Positions 49,963 to 57,577 of a stretch of DNA of 64,000 bases are shown here, in pieces; position 1 is the stretch's first letter; each line of letters starts with the position of its first letter. The stretch spans positions 1 to 64,000 of the forward strand of contig NZ_CAMYPD010000009.1 in the NCBI RefSeq assembly GCF_947286155.1, given 5' to 3'. The DNA comes from an uncultured Tessaracoccus sp. GTDB lineage: Bacteria; Actinomycetota; Actinomycetes; Propionibacteriales; Propionibacteriaceae. The translations under genes and the position numbers were made by a program. The notes under the pieces were generated by a model, which saw nothing but the letters and a program-made list of their open reading frames with translations, was not told the DNA's origin and searched no databases.

Positions 49963-51240
49963 TCAGGCCTGGAAACGCGGGAATGCCGCGCGGCCTGCGT
50001 AGTGCGCTGCCTCGTCGAGGTCTTCCTCGATACGCAGCAGCTGGTTGTACTTCGCGACGCGGTCGGTGCGAGCCGGTGCGCCGGACTTGATCTGGCCACA
50101 ACCCAGCGCGACGGCGAGGTCGGCGATGGTGGTGTCTTCCGTCTCACCGGAGCGGTGGGACATCATCGTCGAGTAGCCGTTGCGGTGCGCGAGGGTGACG
50201 GCGTCGATGGTCTCGGTGAGCGAGCCGATCTGGTTCACCTTCACGAGCAGCGCATTGGCGGTGTCGGTGTCGATGCCCTTCTGCAAGCGGGTGACGTTGG
50301 TGACGAACAGGTCGTCGCCGACGAGCTGCACCTTCTCGCCGATCTGCTCGGTGAGGGTCTTCCAGCCGTCCCAATCTTCCTCGTTCAGCGGGTCTTCGAT
50401 GGACACCAGCGGGTAGGCGTCGACGAGCTCCGCGTAGTAGGCCGACATTTCCTCAGGGGTCTTCTTAGCGCCCTCGAAGTTGTAGGAGCCGTCCTCGTAG
50501 AACTCGGATGCAGCCACGTCGAGGGCGAGGGCGATGTCTTCACCGGGCTTGAAACCAGCATCCTTGATCGCGTCGACGATGAGGTCGAGCGCAGCGCGGT
50601 TCGACTCCAGGTTCGGGGCGAAGCCGCCCTCGTCGCCGAGGCCGGTGGACAGGCCGCGATCCTTCAGCACCTTCTTCAGCGCGTGGTACACCTCGGCGCC
50701 CATGCGGAGCGCTTCGGCGAAAGAGTTGGCGCCGATGGGGGCGATCATGAACTCCTGGATGTCGACGTTGGAGTCGGCGTGCGAACCACCGTTGAGGATG
50801 TTCATCATCGGCACGGGGAGCACGTTCGCGGTGGGGCCACCGATGTACTTGTACAGCGGCAGGCCGGCCTCGTCGGCAGCAGCCTTGGCGACGGCGAGCG
50901 ACACGCCGAGGATGGCGTTGGCGCCGAGCTTGCCCTTGTTGTCGGTGCCGTCGAGCTCAAGCATTGCGTTGTCGATGGCGCGCTGATCGTTGGCGTCGAA
51001 GTCTTCGATTTCTTCGGCGATCACGCCGACGTTGGAAACGGCGGTCTGCACACCCTTGCCGAGGTAACGGCCCTTGTCGCCGTCGCGAAGCTCGACGGCC
51101 TCGAAGGCGCCAGTAGATGCGCCCGACGGCACGGCCGCGCGGCCGAGTGCGCCGGAGTCAAGCTCAACCTCCACCTCGATGGTGGGGTTGCCGCGGGAGT
51201 CGAGAATTTCGCGAGCCTGGATGAACTCGATGTAAGCCAT
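49963..51240 (-). CDS. eno: enolase
   Basis: Interconverts 2-phosphoglycerate and phosphoenolpyruvate. A 425-residue protein with LNGGSHADSNVDIQEFMIAP, the metal ligands in ALALDVAASEFY, SIEDPLNEEDWDGW and VGDDLFVTN, the catalytic lysine in LLVKVNQIGSLTE, and SHRSGETEDTTIADLAV. AAGGGA precedes the ATG. Palindrome A2 lies between it and mazG. Confidence 0.97.
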   Translation of the reverse strand: MAYIEFIQAREILDSRGNPTIEVEVELDSGALGRAAVPSGASTGAFEAVELRDGDKGRYLGKGVQTAVSNVGVIAEEIEDFDANDQRAIDNAMLELDGTDNKGKLGANAILGVSLAVAKAAADEAGLPLYKYIGGPTANVLPVPMMNILNGGSHADSNVDIQEFMIAPIGANSFAEALRMGAEVYHALKKVLKDRGLSTGLGDEGGFAPNLESNRAALDLIVDAIKDAGFKPGEDIALALDVAASEFYEDGSYNFEGAKKTPEEMSAYYAELVDAYPLVSIEDPLNEEDWDGWKTLTEQIGEKVQLVGDDLFVTNVTRLQKGIDTDTANALLVKVNQIGSLTETIDAVTLAHRNGYSTMMSHRSGETEDTTIADLAVALGCGQIKSGAPARTDRVAKYNQLLRIEEDLDEAAHYAGRAAFPRFQA

Positions 51241-51316
51241 GAAAGTCCCTTCGGATGTTGGCGTTGAACACTGCCAGTCTAGTGCCCTTCTTCTAGGGCA
51301 CCAGAGCCGGCCAGCG

Positions 51317-51398
51317 AAACTGCAAAACTCGCCAACAGTTGGAGCAAACTAGGCGTTTTCGCCGGGTTCGACGGCACTGTTGGCGAGTTTTGCAGTTT
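51317..51398. repeat. palindrome A2, overlapping the end of mazG
   Basis: Perfect 23-bp arms at 51317-51339 and 51376-51398, identical in their core to A1. The 36-nt centre differs from A1 and has a GGCG-TTTT-CGCC hairpin. The right arm codes for the last residues of MazG (ETAKLANSAVEPGENA-stop); the stop codon (51349-51351) lies in the centre. Confidence 0.93.
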
Positions 51399-52002
51399 CC
51401 GCCTGGTGCACGTCTGCTTCGAGACGCCGCAGCGCCTTGCGCGTGGCCGCGTCGGCGTCGATGCCGCTAGCCTGCGCCCTCGCCACGAGCGCGACGATTT
51501 GCTCCCCCACCTCGTCCTCGGTGATCGGAGCAGCTGGGAGTGCAATCTCGACGCCGTGCGAACGCGAGCGGGAAATCACCTTGTGCGCGCGGGCAATCGC
51601 ACTCATCGAGTGGGCGATGCCGTCGAGCGCCGACTTGCGCCCCTTCTCCTGGGCCTTGCGTTGTTCCCAGTTGGCCCACATGTCGTCGGGCACAGGGGTA
51701 TCGGAAAAGACGTGCGGATGCCTGCGAACGAGCTTGTCAGCGATGCCGCGAGCCACGTCGTCGATGGAGAAGCGACCTTCCTCCTCAGCGATGCGGGAGT
51801 GGAAGAACACTTGCAGGAGCACGTCGCCGAGCTCCTCGCGCAGGTCATCGTCGGTGCCGTCCTCGACGGCGTCCACCACCTCGCAGGCTTCCTCGATGAG
51901 GTGGTTCAGCAGCGACTCGTGGGTCTGCTCCGCGTCCCAGGGGCAGCCCGTGCGAAGCTGCTCCATGATCTGGCGCAGCCGCTGCAGCTGGTCGTCAGGC
52001 AC
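51349..52002 (-). CDS. mazG: nucleoside triphosphate pyrophosphohydrolase MazG
   Basis: A 217-residue MazG: LRTGCPWDAEQTHESLLNHLIEEACEVVDAVE and EELGDVLLQVFFHSRIAEE give the ExxE…ExxD metal site of an all-alpha NTP pyrophosphatase. A shorter second MazG-like region follows (VFSDTPVPDDMWANWEQRKAQEK). It clears abnormal NTPs. The C-terminal 16 residues come from palindrome A2, so the ancestral end was probably just before. GTG start, 3 nt after the lipoprotein stop. Confidence 0.93.
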   Translation of the reverse strand: MPDDQLQRLRQIMEQLRTGCPWDAEQTHESLLNHLIEEACEVVDAVEDGTDDDLREELGDVLLQVFFHSRIAEEEGRFSIDDVARGIADKLVRRHPHVFSDTPVPDDMWANWEQRKAQEKGRKSALDGIAHSMSAIARAHKVISRSRSHGVEIALPAAPITEDEVGEQIVALVARAQASGIDADAATRKALRRLEADVHQAETAKLANSAVEPGENA

Positions 52003-52005
52003 TAC

Positions 52006-52512
52006 TTACTTGGCGGGTACAGACAGCGAGCCGCTGTCGATGGTCATCTGTCCGTCTTGCAGCTTCAGATCGCCGTACCGCGGGTTGAGCTCAACCTCGT
52101 CGACGAGGGTCTGCAGCGCGGCGGTGAATTCGTCGGGTGAGACCGTCTGCTGCAGCTGGGCGAGTGCGGCGTCGAACGACATCTGGCCGACGATGAAGTC
52201 GTGGCAGACCTTGTTCGATGCGTATTGCGGGAGCTGCTGCTGGATGGTCTGTTCAATCTGGCCGCGCGGAGGAGCCGAGTTCTTGAACACGTCGTGGTCC
52301 AGTAGCTTGCCGAAGGCCGAGTACACGGCGATGGTGCTCTCCGGCGCCTGCGCGACGTAGTCGCCGCACTGCTCCATCACGTCGGTGACGGCATCCGCCT
52401 TCACCACTTCGTTGCCAACCACGGCCGCGTTGTTCGGGGAGTGTGCACACCCAGCGAGCAACAGGCTCGCGGCAGCGACACCAACCAGCGGTTTCCAAGC
52501 AGACTTCTTCAC
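52006..52512 (-). CDS. SurA N-terminal-like lipoprotein
   Basis: A 168-residue lipoprotein: signal with lipobox LLLAGCAHS, then a helical SurA-N-like chaperone segment (NAAVVGNEVVKADAVTDVME … VGQMSFDAALAQLQQTVSPDEFTAALQTLVDEVE), with no peptidyl-prolyl isomerase domain. This position between mfd and mazG is common in actinobacteria. TAGGGT lies 7 nt before the GTG start. Confidence 0.78.
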   Translation of the reverse strand: MKKSAWKPLVGVAAASLLLAGCAHSPNNAAVVGNEVVKADAVTDVMEQCGDYVAQAPESTIAVYSAFGKLLDHDVFKNSAPPRGQIEQTIQQQLPQYASNKVCHDFIVGQMSFDAALAQLQQTVSPDEFTAALQTLVDEVELNPRYGDLKLQDGQMTIDSGSLSVPAK

Positions 52513-52565
52513 GTGCCGTACCCTACCAGCCGCAGGGCAACTGGGATTCACTCCCGCCGCCTGGG

Positions 52566-55500
52566 TCAGCCGAAGATTTGCTCGACGAGCGTCGTCGCCC
52601 AGGGGAGGTAGTCGCCGTCGGGTTTCGGCACCATGATGAAACCAGGCTTGATCCTCGATCCCGGATATAGCCGTTCGAGACGCAGCTTGCGTGACTCGGG
52701 CAGCTCGACGGGGGCGAAGCGCACCACTTTCCCCGCCGGCGCGATCTCCTCGACCCCGGCCTTGCGCGCGAGGTTGCGCAGGTGCGCGACGCCCAGCAGA
52801 TTCTCCACCTGTGCAGGCAGTGGCCCGTAGCGGTCGGTGATCTCGGCGCGCGCGGCGTCGATGTCCTCGTCGGAACGGATTTCTGCCACCTGCTTGTACA
52901 TTTCGAGGCGCAGGCGCTCGGAGCTGATGTAGTCGTCGGGGATGTTCGCGTCGACGGGGATGTCGATGCGCATCTGCGGCTCAGCCTCGGGCATTTCGCC
53001 GCGGTAGGCCTGCACGGCTTCGCCGACCATGCGCAGGTAGAGGTCGAACCCGACGCCCTCGATGTGGCCCGACTGGTCTTCGCCCAGCAGGTTGCCGGCG
53101 CCGCGCAGTTCGAGGTCGCGCATGGCGATGGACATGCCGGCGCCGAGGTCGGTGTTCGCCGCCATCGTCGCGAGCCGCTCGTGCGCGGTCTCGCTCAGCG
53201 GGCGGTCCGTCGGGTACAGGAAGTACGCGTAGCCGCGCTCCCTGGATCGCCCGACGCGCCCGCGCAGCTGGTGCATCTGGGAGAGGCCGAGGTTGTCGGC
53301 GCGGTCGATGATGAGCGTGTTGGCGGTCTGGATGTTCAGACCGGCCTCGACAATGGTCGTCGCGAGCAGCACGTCGGCGCGGCGCTCCATGAAGTCGAGC
53401 ATCACCTGCTCGAGGCGCTTCTCGTTCATCTGCCCGTGGGCGGTGACGATGCGGGCCTCGGGGACGATCTCGCGCAGGTGGGCGGCGGTTTTCTCGATGG
53501 TGCTCACGCGGTTGTGCACGTAGAACACCTGGCCTTCGCGGGCGAGTTCGCGACGAATCGCCGCCCGCACCTGCGCGTCGTCGTAGGGGCCGGCGAAGGT
53601 GAGCACCGGGTGGCGTTCTTCCGGCGGGGTGGCGATGACGGACATCTCGCGGATGCCGGTGATGGAGGTTTCGAGCGTGCGCGGGATGGGGGTCGCCGAC
53701 ATGGTGAGCACGTCGACGTTCAGTCGCATCGACTTCAGGCGCTCCTTATGTTCGACGCCGAAGCGCTGTTCCTCGTCGATGATGACGAGGCCCAAATCTT
53801 TGAACTCAACCTCTTTGCTGAGCAGGCGATGGGTGCCGATGATGACGTCGACTTTGCCCTTCGCCAGGTCTTCCAGGGTGCGCTTGGCCTGCGCGTCGGT
53901 TTGGAATCGCGACAGCTGCGCCACCCGGACGGGGAACCCTGCGAAGCGCGACGCGAACGTCTCGTAGTGCTGTCCGACAAGCAGCGTCGTCGGCACGAGC
54001 ACCGCCACCTGTTTGCCGTCTTGCACCGCCTTGAATGCGGCGCGTACCGCGATTTCCGTCTTGCCGTAGCCGACGTCGCCGCAGATCAGGCGGTCCATCG
54101 GCACGACGGATTCCATGTCGTGCTTCACTTCTTCGATGGCCGACAGCTGGTCGGGGGTTTCGACGAAGGAGAAGGCGTCCTCGAGTTCGCGCTGCCAATC
54201 GTTGTCGGGAGCGAAGGCGTGCCCCTTCGTGGCCTGCCTCGCCGCGTACAGCTTGATGAGTTCCGCGGAGATTTCGCGCACGGCCTTCCGGGCGCGGGCT
54301 TTGCGTTTCGTCCAGTCGGCACCGCCCATTTTGTCGAGCGACGGCGTCTCCGCGCCGACGTAGCGCGAGAGCTGGTCGAGCTGATCCATCGGCACGAATA
54401 GGCGATCCCCAGGCTGCCCACGCTTGCTCGGCGCGTACTCGATGACGAGGTAGTCGCGCGCGGCGCCGTGCACGATGCGCTGCGCAGATTCGACGAAGCG
54501 CCCCACCCCGTGCTGCTCGTGGACGACGAGGTCGCCCTTCTTCAGCTCGAGCGGTTCGATGCGGTTCTTGCGGCGGCGCGGGAGGCGTCGTTCTTGCTGG
54601 TCGCGGACCTGCTGGCCTGTGAGCTCGCTGGCCGTGATGAGCTCAACCCGGGGCCCGTCCGCGCGCCAACCCGCCATGGCCCGCCCCACCACGACGGAGA
54701 CGCTCCCTGCCGCGGGTTCCCCGTCGAGGGTATCCAGCGACGCGCGAACGCCCTGCTCAGCGCACAGTTCGACGAGGCGCTGGGCCAGGCCCTTGCCTTC
54801 CACCATGAGCACAACGCGCCAGCTGTCGGCGACGCGGGCGCGGATGTGGTCGATCGCCGCGTCGGAGTTGCCGCGGAATGTCTCGGTGGGTGCGACGTCG
54901 AAGTTGCGGTGGTGCGCACCTTCGGCGGAGTATTCGTCGTCGACATCCGTTTGGAATGGGCTCAGCTGCCACCACCTGTGGCCGAGCGCGAGCGTGTGGT
55001 CGCGCACGTCGGCCAGCTCCCAGTAGGCGGATGCTTCGAGGTCGATGGGCGACGTGCCTCCCCCGGCTGCCGCGGCCCAGCTGGCGTCGAGGAACTCGCG
55101 GCTGGTGGCGACGAGCTCGCTCGCGCGGGTGCGGATGAGCTCGGGCGCGATGGCCAGCACCAGCGAACGTTGCGGCAGCACGTCAACGAGCAGCTCCACC
55201 CCGTCGACGAGCACCGGGATGAGCGCCTCCATGCCTTCGACGGCTTGCCCTTCGGCGATGCGGCCGAGCATGTCGCCCAGTTCGGGATGCTGTGCGGCGA
55301 TGGCTTTCGCGCGGGCGCGGACGTCGTCGGTGAGCAGCAGCTCGCGGCAGGGCGCGGCGATGACCTCGTCGACGGTGTCGCCGGTGGAGCGCTGATCGGC
55401 GACGTGGAACGTGCGGATCTCGTCCACTTCGTCGCCGAAGAAATCGACGCGGAAGGGGTGCTCAGCGGTGGGTGGGAACACGTCGATGATGCCGCCTCGC

Positions 55501-56030
55501 ACCGCGAACTCGCCGCGGCGCTCCACCATGTCGACGCGCGAGTAGGCGGCGTCGACGAGGGCCTGCTGCACGTCGGTGAGTTCGTATTCCTTCCCGACGG
55601 TGAGCGTGACGGGCTGCATCTGCGACAGCCCTTTGACTTGGGGTTGCAGCACGGATCGCACGGGTGCGACGACCACCTGCGGCGGGCGTTCAGAGGCGAT
55701 GCGACGCAGCGCGGCGAGGCGCTTGCCGACGGTGTCCGCGCGCGGTGAGAGACGCTCGTGCGGGAGCGTTTCCCAGGCCGGGAAGTACACCACCTCGTCG
55801 CCGCCCAGCCAGGTGGAGAGCTCGTCGACGAGCTGCTCGGCCTCGCGGTACGTGGAGGTGACGGCCAACACCGTCGAGCCTTGTTCCGCGATGGCGGCGG
55901 TGAGGATGGGGAAATACGCGGGCACCCCAGAGAGATCGAGTGCCGTGACGCCCCGGCGGCGAACGTCGTCGAGGGTATTGCGAAGCGCCGGATCCGACGT
56001 GAGGGCTTGCAGTAGTCCGGGGAACTTCAC
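52566..56030 (-). CDS. mfd: transcription-repair coupling factor
   Basis: Removes stalled RNA polymerase and recruits excision repair. A 1154-residue protein in the normal order: UvrB-like module (about 1-350), polymerase-interaction domain (LVVHEQHGVGRFVESAQRI, about 505-570), translocase with Walker A CGDVGYGKTEIAVRAAFKA, IIDEEQRFGVEHKE, SATPIPRTLETSI and GRVGRSRERGYAYFL, and a C-terminal TRCF domain (about 1000-1110). It starts at a GTG. Palindrome D1 lies upstream. Confidence 0.97.
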   Translation of the reverse strand: MKFPGLLQALTSDPALRNTLDDVRRRGVTALDLSGVPAYFPILTAAIAEQGSTVLAVTSTYREAEQLVDELSTWLGGDEVVYFPAWETLPHERLSPRADTVGKRLAALRRIASERPPQVVVAPVRSVLQPQVKGLSQMQPVTLTVGKEYELTDVQQALVDAAYSRVDMVERRGEFAVRGGIIDVFPPTAEHPFRVDFFGDEVDEIRTFHVADQRSTGDTVDEVIAAPCRELLLTDDVRARAKAIAAQHPELGDMLGRIAEGQAVEGMEALIPVLVDGVELLVDVLPQRSLVLAIAPELIRTRASELVATSREFLDASWAAAAGGGTSPIDLEASAYWELADVRDHTLALGHRWWQLSPFQTDVDDEYSAEGAHHRNFDVAPTETFRGNSDAAIDHIRARVADSWRVVLMVEGKGLAQRLVELCAEQGVRASLDTLDGEPAAGSVSVVVGRAMAGWRADGPRVELITASELTGQQVRDQQERRLPRRRKNRIEPLELKKGDLVVHEQHGVGRFVESAQRIVHGAARDYLVIEYAPSKRGQPGDRLFVPMDQLDQLSRYVGAETPSLDKMGGADWTKRKARARKAVREISAELIKLYAARQATKGHAFAPDNDWQRELEDAFSFVETPDQLSAIEEVKHDMESVVPMDRLICGDVGYGKTEIAVRAAFKAVQDGKQVAVLVPTTLLVGQHYETFASRFAGFPVRVAQLSRFQTDAQAKRTLEDLAKGKVDVIIGTHRLLSKEVEFKDLGLVIIDEEQRFGVEHKERLKSMRLNVDVLTMSATPIPRTLETSITGIREMSVIATPPEERHPVLTFAGPYDDAQVRAAIRRELAREGQVFYVHNRVSTIEKTAAHLREIVPEARIVTAHGQMNEKRLEQVMLDFMERRADVLLATTIVEAGLNIQTANTLIIDRADNLGLSQMHQLRGRVGRSRERGYAYFLYPTDRPLSETAHERLATMAANTDLGAGMSIAMRDLELRGAGNLLGEDQSGHIEGVGFDLYLRMVGEAVQAYRGEMPEAEPQMRIDIPVDANIPDDYISSERLRLEMYKQVAEIRSDEDIDAARAEITDRYGPLPAQVENLLGVAHLRNLARKAGVEEIAPAGKVVRFAPVELPESRKLRLERLYPGSRIKPGFIMVPKPDGDYLPWATTLVEQIFG

Positions 56031-56103
56031 ACCACCATCCTAGGGGGTTGCTGTGACAGCGGCATGTGTGCTCCTCGCGCAGCGCTTGGAACCCAATATG
56101 CCG

Positions 56104-56153
56104 CTTAGGTGGTAGTTCTGCGCCCATACACGGACGCAGAACTACCACCTAAG
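56104..56153. repeat. palindrome D1
   Basis: Perfect 19-bp arms at 56104-56122 and 56135-56153 (CTTAGGTGGTAGTTCTGCG) with a 12-nt loop and no inner hairpin. It ends 1 nt before the pth stop codon and lies between pth and mfd, both on the minus strand. No T-run follows, so it is not a textbook terminator. Confidence 0.92.
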
Positions 56154-56154
56154 G

Positions 56155-56730
56155 TCAGGAGTTGAACTTGTTCTGGGCGGCTGCGAGCCCGTGCTGTACC
56201 AGATACTCGACGGCGTCGGCGGCCACTGCGGCGTCGACGCGCATCTCGTCGAGTTCTTTCGGGCGCATCTTGGCGAGCACCCAATCCGCCGACGGCTGCC
56301 GTCCGGGCGGTCTGCCGATGCCGACGCGCACGCGATGAAAATCGCCGGTGCCCAGGTGCGCGCGGATGGACTTCAGGCCGTTGTGGCCATTGTCTCCCCC
56401 GCCCAGTTTGAGGCGCAGGTGCGACGGTTCGAGATCGAGTTCGTCGTGCACCGCGATCACGTCGGCGGGCTGTACTTTGTGGAAGCGCGCCAGCGCCCCG
56501 ACCGCCTCGCCGGACACATTCATGAACGTAGTGGGTTTGGCCACCACATATTTCGCTTCGGGGCGGACGAACGTGGCAACCTCCGCCTTCATGCGGGAGT
56601 TGATGGAGAAGGAGGAGCCGTGGCGGTCCGCTAAGTCCGACACGGCCCAGAACCCGACGTTGTGCCGGGTGGGGCTGTACGTCGGGCCTGGGTTCCCAAG
56701 CCCGACGACAAGCACCAAGCGGTCGGTCAC
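56155..56730 (-). CDS. pth: peptidyl-tRNA hydrolase
   Basis: Frees tRNA from drop-off peptidyl-tRNA. A 191-residue protein with VGLGNPGPTYSPTRHNVGFWAV (catalytic histidine about H23), KPTTFMNVSGEAV and VHDELDLEPSHLRLKLGGGDNGHNGLKSI. The GTG start overlaps the rplY stop (GTGA), so the two are coupled. Confidence 0.96.
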   Translation of the reverse strand: MTDRLVLVVGLGNPGPTYSPTRHNVGFWAVSDLADRHGSSFSINSRMKAEVATFVRPEAKYVVAKPTTFMNVSGEAVGALARFHKVQPADVIAVHDELDLEPSHLRLKLGGGDNGHNGLKSIRAHLGTGDFHRVRVGIGRPPGRQPSADWVLAKMRPKELDEMRVDAAVAADAVEYLVQHGLAAAQNKFNS

Positions 56731-57344
56731 TCCGCCGCTTCCTCCGTGGCTTCGCCCTCAGCCTCTTCGCTCTCTTCCTCAATCTCGGGCTCCTCGGGCT
56801 CTTCGTCCGGGAGCACGATGGAAGCGACGAGAGTGTCGGTGTCGATGTCCGGCTCGACCTCGCCGGGGAACTTGATGTCGGAGACGAGCACGTTGGCGCC
56901 CACCTCGAGGCCTTCCACCGACGCCTCGACCTGCTCCGGAATGTCGGCAACCGGTGCGAGCACGGGGACGGCGATGAGGTCGTGGTTCACGATGAGGCCA
57001 GGCTGTGGCTCGCCGGTAATGACGACGGCAACTTCCACGGCCACCTTCTGACCAGCCTTCACCAGAATGAAGTCGACGTGCTCCACCTCAGGCAGGATGG
57101 TGTGACGCTGCACCTGCTTGGGCAGGGCAAGCACGGGCTTCTCTTCGCCCTCAACTTCGATGCGGAACAGCGCGTTGGCGGTACGCAGCGCCAGGAACAG
57201 ATCCTTCGCGGGCAGGAGCAGGTGCAACGGATCGGAGCCGTGCCCGTAGAGCACAGCGGGGGTCTGGCCGTCGCGACGGGCGCGGCGCGAGGCACCCTTA
57301 CCGAACTCGGTGCGCTTTGTGGCCTTGATTTCAACGTCTGCCAT
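56727..57344 (-). CDS. rplY: 50S ribosomal protein L25/Ctc
   Basis: Binds 5S rRNA. The 205-residue long (CTC) form: N-terminal L25 domain (about 1-95, ATKRTEFGKGASRRARRDGQTPAVLYGHG), C-terminal beta domain, and an acidic Glu-rich tail of about 30 residues (EEPEEPEIEEESEEAEGE). The upstream hairpin covers its ribosome site (AAAGGA). First gene of rplY–pth. Confidence 0.95.
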   Translation of the reverse strand: MADVEIKATKRTEFGKGASRRARRDGQTPAVLYGHGSDPLHLLLPAKDLFLALRTANALFRIEVEGEEKPVLALPKQVQRHTILPEVEHVDFILVKAGQKVAVEVAVVITGEPQPGLIVNHDLIAVPVLAPVADIPEQVEASVEGLEVGANVLVSDIKFPGEVEPDIDTDTLVASIVLPDEEPEEPEIEEESEEAEGEATEEAAE

Positions 57345-57351
57345 GGGGGGT

Positions 57352-57392
57352 TCCTTTCAACGAAGGCGGACATGCTCACGCCTGTTGAAGGA
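57352..57392 (-). promoter_or_regulatory. leader hairpin sequestering the rplY ribosome site
   Basis: On the minus strand TCCTTCAAC (57392-57384) can pair with GTTGAAAGGA (57361-57352) and, inside, AGGCG (57383-57379) with CGCCT (57368-57364). The second arm contains AAAGGA, the ribosome site 7 nt before the rplY ATG. The stem is 14 bp with small bulges and a 10-nt loop. Confidence 0.55.
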
Positions 57393-57577
57393 GCTCGTCG
57401 ATCACGGACTGTTCGTCCCTCGCCAGGCAACTCGTCGAGTGTACCCCCGAAGAGCACCCACCCCCAAACACGGGTCTACTCCGCGAACCTAACCCGATAT
57501 CCACATTCGTTTGTCAGAACCGCCCGATTTGGCCCAAATCAGCAAACGCATGTGGATATTGGGTTAGCTGGGCATGA
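57393..57577. other. gap between rplY and the ABC permease gene
   Basis: Holds the rplY promoter region and palindrome E. I see no gene here. Confidence 0.4.
57489..57567. repeat. palindrome E
   Basis: Arms 57489-57513 and 57543-57567 pair at 23 of 25 (CTAACCC.ATATCCACAT). The centre has a smaller hairpin GATTTG-GCC-CAAATC. It begins 10 nt after the stop of the permease gene. Confidence 0.88.

Noticed and set aside
56104..56153. D1 as a standard intrinsic terminator of pth
   Set aside because: The position fits, but no T-run follows and the perfect 19-bp AT-containing arms are unlike the GC-rich terminators after greA and near 46760. Termination remains possible as a side effect.
5554..57567. 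CRISPR array
   Set aside because: The repeats are inverted pairs scattered singly between genes, not regularly spaced direct repeats, and no cas genes are present.
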